Below, one piece after another: positions 53,415 to 63,639 of a stretch of 64,000 bases of DNA; within the stretch, counting starts at the first letter, position 1, and each line of letters starts with the position of its first letter. A program made the position numbers and the translations under genes. The notes below the pieces were generated by a model. The model saw nothing but the letters and a program-made list of their open reading frames with translations. It was not told the origin of the DNA and did no database searches. Source of the DNA: Gambelia wislizenii (Eukaryota > Chordata > Lepidosauria > Squamata > Crotaphytidae); the NCBI GenBank assembly GCA_030847615.1, contig JAUMIR010000015.1:5783501-5847500 (forward strand), given 5' to 3'.

Positions 53415-53650
53415 GAGAGTCAGCACGGTGTAGTGGTTTGAGCGCTAGACTACAATTTTGGAGACCAGGGTTCGAATCCCCATTTGGCTATGGAAACCCA
53501 CTGGGTGATTTTGGGCAAGTCACACTCTCCCAGCCACAGAGGAAAAGGAACGGCACCCCCCCCCAAGAAACCTTGCCAAGAGAACCCCCGCGATAGCTTT
53601 GCCTCAGTGTTGCCATAAGCCAGAAATGACTTGAAGGCACACAACAAACC
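53415..53650 (+). mobile_element. tRNA-derived SINE, BovB-tailed, near complete
   Basis: Head GCACGGTGTAGTGGTTTGAG, B-box-like GGGTTCGAATCCCC, middle AGTCACACTCTCCCAGCC, tail GAAATGACTTGAAGGCACAC and ACAAACC. The best preserved single SINE here. The B-box belongs to the SINE; there is no cloverleaf tRNA gene. Confidence 0.92.
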
Positions 53651-53655
53651 ATAAT

Positions 53656-53925
53656 AAGTCCTTTTCTTGTAAAATTCCCCAAGGCTTGCTGGAATAAAAA
53701 GGTTTTCACTTGCTGCCAAAAAGCCAGCAAAGAGGGGGGCATTATAGCCTCTCCAGGAAGGGGTTTTCAAAGCCTGGGAGCAAGCACCAAGGAGGCCCTC
53801 TCTTGTGTTCCTACCAAACATGCCTCCGAAGGTGATGGGATAGAAAGAAATGCCTCCCCAGACCTCAGAGCTCAGGCAGGCTCATATGGGAAGACTCGGT
53901 CTTTCGGAAATCCTGTAAAATTCCT
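53656..53925 (-). mobile_element. Old LINE-derived dispersed repeat fragment
   Basis: AAAAGGTTTTCACTTGCTGCC, GGAGGCCCTCTCTTGTGTTCC and AGGCAGGCTCATATGGG parallel the segment at 8135-8310. Confidence 0.55.
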
Positions 53926-54239
53926 CCTCAGTTCCTCGCCCTGCTATCTTGCAACATCTGTTCTCCTCCCATGTTCAAACAAACAAGCAAAAAACAAAAA
54001 AACAAGACCTGGAAATGTTCCTTTGACAGGGAGAAGCCCTAAATCATTAACATCACATTCCATTTATTTCCTCGGGGATGGGACTCCTGGACTGCACCTC
54101 CCAGCATTCCTCACCAGCTAAGGCCTGCTGTGAATTGTAGTTCAGCTGCCATTATTTTTCCAGGCACAATTCAAAGTGCTGGTGATGACTTTTAAAGCCC
54201 AATTTGGCTTAAGTCCAGGCTATCCGACAAACTGTACCT
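53926..54239. other. No gene seen
   Basis: An A-rich run near 53980-54006 and a short foldback-like stretch (GGACTGCACCTCCCAGC ... GTGAATTGTAGTTC) at 54070-54145; nothing else recognised. Confidence 0.4.
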
Positions 54240-54890
54240 CCCAGTCTAAGCTTGCCTGAACCTGATGTCCACAGGAGAAGCCCTTCTCCTGTCTTGCCAC
54301 CTTCACAGCCTTGGCTGCTGGAAACACGAGAGGGAGGGTCTTCTCAGTGGCTGCCCCAACTAGCTTGCTGCCTTTCCTTTGGCAGGCAAAGACTTTTTCA
54401 TTCAAGCCAGCTTTTGGAACAGAAGGCTTTTAACAAAGGGATTTTTAAAGTGCTGCATTAAGTTTCAAACTTTACTGTGTAACTTTAAAAATCTTTTTAG
54501 AGTGCATGTTTCCAATATGGTTAATAGTCTAATTCAGTTTTAATACTGACTTTTGGAATGTTTTTAACTGTAATCTTTTAAATGTATAAGCCACCTCGAG
54601 TCCCAGGCTGCTGCCACACTGCAGAAAGAATGCAGCTTGGCACCACTTTAACCACCATGGCTCCGTCCTCTGCAATCCTGAGATTTGTAGTTTGTTGTGG
54701 CACCAGAGCTCTCTGACAGAGAAGGCTAGATATCTCACAAAACTACTAATCCAAGAATTCCATAGCATTGTGCCATGGCAGTTAAAGCGGTGTGAAACTG
54801 CATTATTTTTGCAGTGCGGCAGCAGCCCCAGTCTGGGGGGAAAGGTGGAACATAAATCAAGTTAATAACAGCAACAATAATAACAAAAAC
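54240..54890 (+). mobile_element. LINE 3' end (CR1/L2-like), interrupted by a foldback MITE
   Basis: CACAGGAGAAGCCCTTCTCC, GGTCTTCTCAGTGGCTGCC and CCACCTCGAGTCCCAG up to 54606. It continues after the MITE with TCTGGGGGGAAAGGTGGAAC and a TAATAACAGCAACAATAATA tail. Confidence 0.65.
54607..54826. mobile_element. 220-bp foldback MITE inside a LINE end
   Basis: Arms GCTGCTGCCACACTGCAGAA and its near-inverse (GCAGTGCGGCAGCAGC) extend inward for most of the element (ACCACTTTAAC..CCATGG opposite CCATGGCAGTTAAAGCGGT). CCCAG flanks it on both sides (54602-54606, 54827-54831), and the LINE reads through once it is removed. Confidence 0.87.
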
Positions 54891-55805
54891 AAGAAGAATA
54901 ACCATATCTGGAAGGCCGCAGAGTGTCCCAACCCTGTAGAATATTATTTCTGGAGCCATAGAACACTTTCCAATAACTCCACCTATCCAGACTTTGAAAA
55001 AGCTACATTTTTGGACTACAGTTCCCAGGATACCTCAGCCAAGCATGTGCCATTTGAACAGTTCTGGGTGCTGCAGTCCAGAATAAACTGGAACACTTGC
55101 CAAATCTGCTTAGGGCTCAACTGAGCCTTGATGAGCCTGTTGGCCCATTCATGGAACCTCTGATGACTGTAGTGATGAGCAGTACTGGCTAGGCAGGGAA
55201 AAGGGAAGAGATACTCTATACATGGCCAGAGGCACTGTCCTCTTCCTACAGACGATTCCAAGGGTAGGCTCAGACCCAGCCCAGTGTCTGTCTATCACAT
55301 AAAGGAAAACAGACACATAGAACAGAATTTGCTGTGGTCAGAGGCGCATCAGCGCATGCCTGAACATACCTGCCCTTCAATAGCGGCGGTTCGGACTCAA
55401 ACGAAGAAGATACACCCAGGGTGGCTTTGACAGCAACCGACACACCCTCACCTGTGCAAGCTTATATAATGCCCAAGCGCGCCAGGCCTCTGCGCATAGC
55501 CCACACATGCCCAGCTCCCCCGCCCTGCCAGCACCTAGTTGCTTCAACATGCGTGCCACGGCAAGGGAGGGGCCCCGCCGCACATGCCAGGGTGGCATTC
55601 CAGCTGGCAGCCTTGGCAACATCTCTGCGGTCTACTGTCGGAGGCAGAAAACATCAAGCTGGCTTTCTGAAGGCCAGAGGGGCCAAGAAATGGAGGGAAC
55701 CTGTCTGGGAAGTGGGGGCATTGGCTCCCCCCAGTGGCACGTGCCGCAAATGCAGCCGTTTTCCACCAGACAGGGGGTAGAAATATGCCAGCCCAGTGTG
55801 TGTAC
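54891..55805. other. No gene seen; unclassified
   Basis: Includes a degraded foldback-like segment (TTTGGACTACAGTTCCCAGG near 55010) and a GC-rich tract with short open frames on both strands; none shows a domain. Confidence 0.4.
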
Positions 55806-56262
55806 AAGAGGGGTGGGCAACTGCAGAAGGCTAGGGGGCTGCATAAGCCCCCAACAGACCTTGGAGGGCCACCCCCCCACAAACATAATGAACCCACTTC
55901 TTGGAGGGAAAATCCAAATATTTTGCCTCCAAACACCCTGTACAGGGCTTGGGAGTGTCTCCTTCAAAATCCTTCAAGAGGGCATTTTAAAAGTCATTTA
56001 CTGTTTTAAAAAAGGCCTCTCCTAGGACTAAATTGGGTGGACTCAAAACATGATAGAAATCCCTCCACAGCCCTACAGGATATTTTGGGGCAATTTTGGG
56101 GGGAGGATTTTTGTGTTGTTTTAAACCTAGGGGGAGGGGCTAGGGCACATCCAAATGTGGTGGAAATGCCCTCCACACCCCTTAGAGGGCTTCTGGAGTC
56201 ATTTTTGAACCCTTGGGACACAAAAATGGCCCTAGGGGGCTGTACTTTGACCATCCCTCTGG
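55806..56262. mobile_element. hAT (Charlie-type) non-autonomous element
   Basis: Left AGAGGGGTGGGCAACTGCAG and inverted right AGAGGGATGGTCAAAGTACA. The interior is made of repeated CCCTCCACA..CCC / GGGGGCTG blocks. The GTGGGCAA terminus is typical of Charlie-like elements. Target duplication imperfect. Confidence 0.6.
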
Positions 56263-56324
56263 TGTTAAGATGACCCTCCATCACTCACACCTGAGTCAGG
56301 AGTGAGCATACATTCTGAAGGACT

Positions 56325-56712
56325 GTCTCTTCTTACATGAGCCTGCCCAGGCTCTAAGAGCTTCACAGGAGAAGTCCTTCTCTTGATGGCACCAACTTTG
56401 CAGACATGTCTGGTGAGCACACACAACAGGGCCTTCTCCATGGTTGCTCCTCAAGCTTTGAGACTCCCTCCCAAGAGAGGCCAGGCTGGCTCCCTTCTTG
56501 CTCTTTGTCAGCTAGTGAAAGCTTCTCTATTCCAACAGGCTTTCTGGAAGGAGCTGCAAGTGTTTTGCATGATTTTACTGACTTTGGTCTTTTTGATGGA
56601 CTTGTTTTAAATGGTCTTAATTCTATGGAGAGTGCAATTGCATTTGGCTAGGTTTTCACTCATTTCATTTTTGGAAGCTGCCTTGCATCCTAGTATTGAG
56701 GAAAAGGTGAAT
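56325..56712 (+). mobile_element. LINE 3' end (CR1/L2-like)
   Basis: GGGCCTTCTCCATGGTTGCTC, GAGACTCCCTCCCAAGAG, TATTCCAACAGGCTTTCTGG and AAGCTGCCTTGCATCC: same family as 46995 and 54240. Confidence 0.65.
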
Positions 56713-56799
56713 TAACAATTTTACCAACAAGTTCTCCCCCCTCACCCCATTCGTTGCTTAAAGGGAAAGTTTTAGTTTCCTTCTTTCCTCCTTCTTTGG

Positions 56800-56937
56800 A
56801 GGATTTAAAGCAGAGGCTGGACAGCCATCTGTTGGGAATGATTTGATTGTGTATTCCTGCATGGCAGAAGGGGATTGGACCGGATGGCCCTTGAGGTCTC
56901 TTCCAACTCTATGATTCTATGATTCTGTGATTAAGGA
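56800..56937 (+). mobile_element. CR1 3' end
   Basis: GGATTTAAAGCAGAGGCTGG through GGTCTCTTCCAACTCTATG and an ATTCTATGATTCTGTGATT tail. Confidence 0.9.
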
Positions 56938-56980
56938 ACTGCATGATTTTTTTTGTCTCAAAAAGGACTACAAAAAGGCA

Positions 56981-57200
56981 GCTGCTGCACTGCAGAAATA
57001 ATGCAGTTTGACACTACAGTACTTTAACTATCATGGCTCCATCCTATGGAATATGGATTTGTACTTTTGTGAGATATTTAGCCTTCTCTGTCAGATGGCC
57101 TTGGTGCCACAACAAACTACAAATCCCAAGATTCCATAGGAAGGAGCCATGATAGTTAAAGCGGTGTCAAATTGCATTATTTCTGCAGTGTGGCAGCAGC
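56981..57200. mobile_element. Foldback MITE, same family as 54607
   Basis: Arms GCTGCTGCACTGCAGAAATA and the inverse of TATTTCTGCAGTGTGGCAGC; centre AACAAACTACAAATCCCAAG. 220 bp, the same length as the copy at 54607. Confidence 0.87.
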
Positions 57201-57382
57201 CAAAGATTCAGACAATGGCTGTCTCTAGCTGGGGCAAGCAATTGGTTCTGGCCCCTTCCCTTCTCCGTAGCTAACAGCTAAATGGAACCTCCTGGCAGAG
57301 ACACACTCTATCTCAGCATACTAGATGCTGGGGGCAAATCACAGGTGAAAGATGGGGACTACCTGGCCTTCTAGATGTTCTT

Positions 57383-57468
57383 GAATCACAGAATCACAAA
57401 ATCATAGAGTTGTAAGAGACCACAAGGGACATCTAGTCCAACCCCCTGCCCTCCAGGAATACACAGTC
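57383..57468 (-). mobile_element. CR1 3' tail
   Basis: AATCACAGAATCACAAAATC, then GAGTTGTAAGAGACC and CTAGTCCAACCCCCTGCCC: complement of the CR1 terminus. Confidence 0.88.
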
Positions 57469-57841
57469 ATCCCTAATTGTTTATGATGCTGGCTGTGGTT
57501 TGACAAAAGGGATGGTAGTAAACCTTCATACCTTGTTTAAGAAGCGCCCATCTGCTCTCCCTCCTCCACCTGGAAACAGGATGGCAGGCCTTTAGCTCAA
57601 TCTAGCAAAACTCTTCTGTATGTCTTTAACCACGACCCCAGTTCTGGCCGCTGATCTCCATGTCACTGGAACATTGAATCCAGAATGGACTTATTTTCCT
57701 GCTTCTGTTATACTGTATGTATACTGTATGTATACTGTATTACTGTATGTAACTGAGATCCCTTGTGAATGGAAATGAATTTTAAAATGTTAGGAAAAAA
57801 AGAAAAAAAAATACTCTACTCCACATAGCAAACCACATGGC
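57469..57841. other. No gene seen; short repeat
   Basis: Contains a TATACTGTATG-type tandem at about 57711-57751; otherwise unclassified. Confidence 0.5.
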
Positions 57842-58266
57842 TAGGGATGTAAAATTTTCAAAATTTTGAAGCCATGGATTTTTTCCATTTTCCCCCCAGA
57901 TAAAATGGAAATTTTGGAAAAATTGAAAAAAAATGCAACATTAGCACTTTTTACAGATTGAAAGTCACTCTGTTACTTTAGGACTATAAAATATGACTAT
58001 GTACAATTTGATTAGGCATAAAATTATCACAATACACAAAAATACAGTGTATTCAAACAATTATTGTATTTAAACAATTATATATGAACACGTTGTCTTA
58101 AAGATTTTATTCATCATGCTAAAATAAAACATTCCATAATCGATTTTCTTCCTTTTTTTCAATTTTTTGGAAAAAAACAAAAAAGGCTTCAGGAAAAAAA
58201 AAATCCCAGAATTTTTTTTTTCTCTCCTGAATATTTCCAGTTTTTTTCTGGGCCTTCACATCTCTA
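57842..58266. mobile_element. AT-rich hAT-like element, short form
   Basis: Left TAGGGATGTAAAATTTTC and inverted right TAGAGATGTGAAGGCCC; flanks CACATGGC / TACCTGGC (6 of 8 identical). An internal-deletion version of 44745-45430. The TAGGGATG terminus is shared with the palindrome-rich elements, suggesting one hAT group. Confidence 0.72.
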
Positions 58267-58539
58267 TACCTGGCTAGTGAGAATTTGCCCCTATTTGCAT
58301 AGCTCCGCCCATCTATCTGCATAACCCCACCTTACATTCCATTAATCAGTCATGTAAGAAAGCAGTAGGACATTGGGAACTTGAATCCCAGCATTCCCCT
58401 TGGAGGAACGTGTAGGTCATTGTGGGCAAAGTTTTTGGGGGGCTACGTGTTTATTAGGGACTCTGGGGCTGCGTGCGGACCTCAAAGGCTGCTTAAAAAA
58501 ACAACAACTCAGTGTTTCAAAACCATAAGTGGACTTCAA

Positions 58540-59140
58540 GGTGTTGTCTACACGATGGATAAAAAATCCACACTGGGGTTAAAAATCCGAAAAGGCAGAC
58601 GTTCGCAAGTGTACGGTCTGCCTACACGATTTTTTAGACCCCCTAAACTCCGTATCACTGCTTAGCCAGTTGGCCGCAGTGAGCGATCTCCCACCACCTT
58701 TTTTTTTTTTTAATTTAAAAAGCTCCCTGTGATGCGGACAGTCATTTTCCCGTCTTTACAACATGAAATAAAAATGAATGAACGTAAAAATCTCCGTTTC
58801 ATAGACTTACCGGACTCTCACTTAGCCAGGAATCCAACATGGCAGCCGTTCCCAATTCCCCTCTGCTAGCCCCACCTCCTCTGCTTGGCCAGCCAATCAG
58901 ATTACACTGCTTGTTCGTATGTGTGCGAACAGGGGTGTACAAACGATCAAACATTCAAATGACTGTATGGTTTTTTTTCCTGGAATCTGGCAAATTTCCC
59001 AAATGCCAGAGCGCCAGACTTTACGGGGGAATTCGCAGTCCCCCTTCCAAATGCTACATTTATGTTCGAACAATCATCTGTACAGATGATCGATCTTTCG
59101 AATGCCGTATGGATTTTTTTTTATCATGTAGATGGGACCC
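58540..59140. mobile_element. Inverted-repeat DNA element related to 17563 and 63640
   Basis: Left GGTGTTGTCTACACGATGG and ATAAAAAATCC face the inverted right end GGGTCCCATCTACATGAT and AAAAAATCC. The interior holds CCAACATGGCAGCC and CCAGCCAATCAGATTAC at about 58832-58905, the inverse of a block in the partial element at 63640-64000. CpG-containing, non-coding. Confidence 0.65.
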
Positions 59141-60351
59141 AAGTCACTGCCTTTTTTTTTTTTTTGCATTCTATGTGGGCCCCCCAAGGCAGACTGGAGT
59201 GCCCCAGTTGCCCATCCAATGCCGACCACCCTTCCTCTTTTCAGAGGGCGTGGCTTTTGCTCCAGGGGGTGTGGCTGTTTCAAAGGGGGAGGGGCTTATG
59301 TGAGCTTGGGGGTGGGGCTTCTAGTAGATCTGAGCAGAGCCAGATCTTTGAGTAGCAAAGCAACCAAGATGGCTTAGCCCACATTAACCTAACCTCTCCT
59401 CCGCCACTCAACTGAAGCCTGAATTACGTCAAGAGAAATCTTAAATCTTTTCACCTGAGGGAACATTTCTGGGGGGTTTATTTATCTCTCCTTTTCTCAA
59501 GCCCCCCCATGCACTCCCTGCCCTCAAATCCGAGTAAACTCCTTTCTCCCATCTAATTTCTCTCTGCACAAAGCGGGGCAGGGCTGAAATGGCAAAAGGG
59601 TCCTGGTAAGACAAGGCAAATCAGCTTTCTGGGCTAATAATCCCTCCTTATAAATAGCCGTGCTTTCTCCACAGGACCTCGGGAAAGCCAGATAAGGGCG
59701 CTGGGTGGGGAAGAGAAGCTTCTGGGATTTCTAAACCAGCCTGGCAGGGTGCCACTGACTTTGCATTTGGACCTTGGGTGGGGCACTTTACCTTTCAATT
59801 ATGCAGCTATTTTCTCTTAAAATCTCCATTCTGCAACTATGCGCCAACGTGACAGCTGACTTTTCCATTACCTTCCCCTTGATTCTGGCATTGCTAGCCT
59901 GAAGGAGTGACCCGGAGCAGGGATGTCAGTCACATATGCCGTTTGCATATGCTCAGAGTTACCTTTGCCATTGCATGCTGGGGAAGTGAGAAAGAGTTGT
60001 ACTCTAGTGCTGGAAAAGAGGCTCCAACTGGGGAGAGATGTGTGGCATAACCAAGTTAGAAACTTTTTACTCAACACCTTCTCTGGTTTCTGTGATTTTA
60101 TCAACCATTGCCAACAATTCAACCCTAGATGCATTTAATGGGCTGGGAAGGAGCACCAACAGCTATTAACTACTGAATGAAACTGCCCTGTTATTCTCAC
60201 ATCAATAAGGACTAGAGCCCTGGGATATTTTTAAAGGAAAGTTGAAATTCTCAGGAATTCAGCAGGAAATACTATGTTCTCTCCTCCTGGGATAAACAAT
60301 ACACCTCAGTAAATCAGTCTGGATGAGTGGTACTCAAATTTGTATCTTCCA
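59141..60351. other. 1.2 kb without a recognised gene
   Basis: GC-mixed sequence. The only structured part is about 59875-59970, which on the minus strand matches the repeat at 61801-61925. A poly-T run at 59149-59164. Confidence 0.4.
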
Positions 60352-60575
60352 GGGCCAAATCCACACTACACAAATAATCCCATTTGAAACTGAATTATTT
60401 GTCATGGCTTCTTCCTATGGAATCCTGGGAACTGTAGTCTGGCAAGGTACCAACATTCTTTGGCAGAGAAGGCTAAAGACCTTGCAAAACTACAAATCCC
60501 AGGATCCCATAGGAAGGAGCCATGGCAAATAATCCAGTTTCAAACAGGATTATTTGTGGAGGGTGGATTTGGCCC
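60352..60575. mobile_element. Foldback MITE
   Basis: Exact 13-bp ends GGGCCAAATCCAC / GTGGATTTGGCCC and inward arms (AATAATCC.GTTTGAAAC), with CTACAAATCCCAGGATCC in the right half. 224 bp. Confidence 0.87.
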
Positions 60576-60690
60576 AGGTGTTCTGGACTTCAACTCCTAG
60601 ATGCCTTGAGCAAGCTTGTCCAATGGTCAGGGATTCTGGGAGATGAAGTCCAAGGCGTCTAAAGGACCCACCTATGAGAACTCCTGGTTT
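60576..60690. mobile_element. Foldback MITE, small
   Basis: GTGTTCTGGACTTCAACTCC faces GATGAAGTCCAAGGCGTC, with CCAATGGTCAGGGATTC near the centre. Immediately adjacent to the previous element. Confidence 0.6.
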
Positions 60691-61071
60691 AGACCACACC
60701 CCACACACTCCTCTTTTTACAAAGTCTTTCTCTTTCCACTCAGACACTTTTTTCTTTCCCAACCTCTGCCTGGCTGGAAGGTGTTTTTTGTTTGTTTGTT
60801 TGTTTTAAAGAAGCATCAGCATGGGAAAGATGGTGAAGGAGGGCTAAAAAGAGACTTTGGTGTCAGGTTGCAGCAGCTTGTCTGTAGTAAACAAGGCAAT
60901 AAAACTTGTGCTGGGAAAGAGTGGGATTCTACTCTAGCCAATCCTACTGTAGCTGTGTGTGTCCACCTACAAAAGGCAAGGTAAACAGCAGTTGCCTCCA
61001 AAATCCCTAACTGAACACATGTGAATGGCAGAGAGAAAGGGGGACAGAAGATAAGGCTACCGCACCAGTTA
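60691..61071. other. No gene seen
   Basis: A (GTTT)n run at 60787-60806; otherwise unclassified. Confidence 0.4.
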
Positions 61072-61277
61072 CTCATAAACATTAGGAAGAACTTCCTGGT
61101 GGTAAGAGCAGTTGGACAGTGGAACGTGCTTCCTGGGTGGAGTCTCCTCCTTTGGAGGTTTTTAAGCAGAGGCTGGATGGCCATCTGTCAAGAATGATTT
61201 GATTGTGTATTCCTGCATGGCAGAATGGGGTTGGACTGGATGGCCCTTGTGGTCGCTTACAACTCTATGATTCTATA
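61072..61277 (+). mobile_element. CR1 3' end
   Basis: CATTAGGAAGAACTTCCTGG, GGTTTTTAAGCAGAGGCTGG, GGCCCTTGTGGTCGCTTAC and an ATGATTCTATA tail. Confidence 0.9.
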
Positions 61278-61800
61278 CCCCCAGCATGTTAAACAAGCAT
61301 CACATAGCTCTAAGTCTGGCTCTAAATGGAAATCATAAGAAAAGTGTAGGGTGGTTAAAGAAAAAGTCTCTTTGGAAACGTAATTTTGAAAGAAGCCATC
61401 AAGTGGTCTCTAGAAGGTTCAAAATGTTTTTTCTGTAATTATGCAAGGCTTACCTGACCAGGTTGTTTCATTTCATATGTGCATATTGACAGTTTTGGAT
61501 AAAACGTTTTCTAAAACATGTTGGATTGTTCTATGTTATTTCTGCATCTGGAAGCAAATTTTCTGTTCAAGAAGTAATTTCCAAACACACATTGGCTTTG
61601 TTAACTAGGTATGCTTGTACATGATCAAACTAAAAGTCCCTGGATGCCACCTGAAGGGGCCGTGACCATTAAAGTCGTGTCTGACTGCCATAGTCAGAGT
61701 GTGGAGACACCTCATGCCTCCCCTAAACCTTGGAGTCTCTTTTCCAACCCTAGACTACAACCCTCCCTCCCCATTTTCCCCTTCTCTAGTGTGTAACAGC
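61278..61800. other. No gene seen; unclassified
   Basis: AT-rich sequence without recognised elements. Confidence 0.4.
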
Positions 61801-61925
61801 AAAGTTAACTCTGAGCATACACAAAGTGTACATGTGAATGGCATCCCTGGCTCCAGGTTCCTACTTTGGGCTAACAACACCAGAACCAGGGGAAAAGATA
61901 ACTCTGAGCATACACAAAGTGTATT
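61801..61925. repeat. ~94-bp repeat, second unit partial, also at 59875-59970 inverted
   Basis: TAACTCTGAGCATACACAAA occurs at 61805 and again at 61899 (94-bp spacing). A related unit with TAACTCTGAGCATATGCAAA lies on the minus strand near 59945-59965. Possibly a repeated LTR or enhancer-like segment; the family is unknown. Confidence 0.6.
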
Positions 61926-62240
61926 TCCCTCCAAACCTGGCCAGTGGGGAGATAAAGAGTTGAGGCCCTGCGTCCCATCCACCCCTGGTATAAGAAGTAC
62001 TGGGTTCAAATCCAGCCTCCTCCTTATTGTCTCACTCTCCTCTCTTCCAGCTGCTGCATTCTGAGAGCTTCCAATAAAAGGGAGAGAAAAATAATATTAA
62101 GTTTGCCAAAGCTTTTTACCCGGGCCTTCTGGAAGCGAGAACCACTCGACAGCCAAGATTTCCATGGCAGTCTTCCTGGAATTCCAGAGCGCTGAGCTAG
62201 CGGTTCCAAGTGCTCAGCCTTTAGTCTCAATCTGAAAATA

Positions 62241-62242
<2 letters not shown>

Positions 62243-62280
<38 letters not shown>

Positions 62281-62300
62281 ATACACACACACACACACAG
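62243..62300. repeat. (TC)n(AC)n compound microsatellite
   Basis: A long TC run with one TTTC interruption, followed by ATACACACACACACACAC. Confidence 0.95.
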
Positions 62301-62466
62301 CTTGTTCTCTATTTTCCAAAATCCTTAACCCCAAGAGGCATAACCCTCAGAAAACCTCCCTGCTTCCACAGCTTCCAACATGTCCTGAGTGGGAATGAAC
62401 TGGAACATGCTACCTCAGTTCCAATGGCCTTCCAGTGTGTGAAGCTCCAGACTGGTATAGTCTTAG

Positions 62467-62640
62467 CACAGATGGGTAAACTGTGGCCTGTGGGTCACAT
62501 GTGGGCCTTGGAGGCTGTTTCTGGGGTCTGCTTTGTGAGAGCTGATAATGCTGCCACCATTTCCACCCCCTGTGCTCCTTCTGTCACCACATTTCTACTG
62601 GGTACAGTGGGCAGAAACGGCTTGGGCCCAGACTATCTGA
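62467..62640. mobile_element. Partial hAT (Charlie-like) fragment
   Basis: CAGATGGGTAAACTGTGGCC, TGGGTCACATGTGGGCC and GGAGGCTGTTTCTGGGG match the left end pattern of Charlie-type elements; the right end is not seen. Confidence 0.5.
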
Positions 62641-62649
62641 ACAACCGTA

Positions 62650-63312
62650 TCTCCCTGTATGAGCCTCCCTGAGTTTTAAGACCTTCAGGGTAAGGCTTTC
62701 TTTTGGTTCCACCACCATCACCAACATGTTTGTTTAGAACCCAGGCCAGAGCCTTCTCTGTGGCTGCTCCCAAGGCTGTGGAACTCCCTCCCACAGGAGA
62801 TTTGGTCGGCCTCCTCTCTCCTTTCCTTCTGTTGGTGGCTTATACCAGCAGGCTTATACAGTTGACCCTCTGTATCCACGGATTTGGCATCCATGGATCC
62901 CATCATCCATAGACTGAAAATATTCCCCCCAAGACATAAATTCCAAGAAGCAAATCTTGATTTTGCCATTTTATATAAAGACAGCATTTTAATATGCCAT
63001 TGAACATAACGAGACTTGCGCATCCATGGATTTTGGTATTCACGGCAGGTCCTGGTACCAACCCCCAGTGGATACCAAGGGCCCACTGTAATTTATGCAG
63101 CAGAAAGGGTTTTTGGTGGGGCTGTTTTTATCCTTCTTATTATGCTTTTATCTTTTCAAAAATTATATCTGGTGTTTTTATACCATTTTTATTTTTGATT
63201 ATTTTTTTTTTTATTTTTTTTGTATAAATAGTGCTTTAACTGTACTGTTTTTAAAATACTGTAGGCCGCCTTGGATTCTGTATGGAGAAAGGCAGGATAT
63301 AAAGCAAATCCA
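62650..63312 (+). mobile_element. LINE 3' end (CR1/L2-like), interrupted by a MITE
   Basis: The plus-strand frame contains TQARAFSVAAPKAVELPPTG (62737-62797), the degraded LINE C-terminal motif. It continues after the MITE with GTTTTTATCCTTCTTATT and ends with GGCCGCCTTGGATTCTG and a CAATCCAATCCAATC tail. Confidence 0.72.
62859..63088. mobile_element. Tigger/pogo-like MITE, type 1
   Basis: Left CAGTTGACCCTCTGTATCC, inverted right CAGTGGGCCCTTGGTATCC, TA at 62857-62858 and 63089-63090. It shares GATTTTGCCATTTTATATAA and GGTCCTGGTACCAACCCCC with the other type 1 copies. Confidence 0.92.
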
Positions 63313-63368
63313 ATCCAATCCAATCAATCATGCTTCCTAACACACTCTCTTTCGCAACTCAACTGTAA

Positions 63369-63390
63369 CCCCCCCCCCCCCCAAAAAAAA
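63369..63390. repeat. Poly-C/poly-A run
   Basis: About 14 C followed by about 8 A; length may be unreliable in assembly. Confidence 0.9.
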
Positions 63391-63567
63391 CCAGATTGAG
63401 AAGGGGTGAGAGCAAAGTAGTGTCCTGGGCTGGGAAGGGGAGGTTTAAACCTGAACTGGGAGGGAATGGGTATGGCTGTGTCCCTGTCACAAATAATCTG
63501 TGTTTTGGGGTAAGGTGGGGAGGACAATAAATGGTGGAGAAATGAAAACGAGTAGGTGTGAGGTTTT

Positions 63568-63600
63568 AGAACCAGTGTGGTGTAGTTGTAAGAACATTTG
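63568..63600 (+). mobile_element. SINE head fragment
   Basis: GAACCAGTGTGGTGTAGTTG is the BovB-tailed SINE start; it breaks off after about 30 bp. Confidence 0.55.
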
Positions 63601-63639
63601 GTATTGTGTACAATGGCTGTTTGTTAAAACACAATACAC

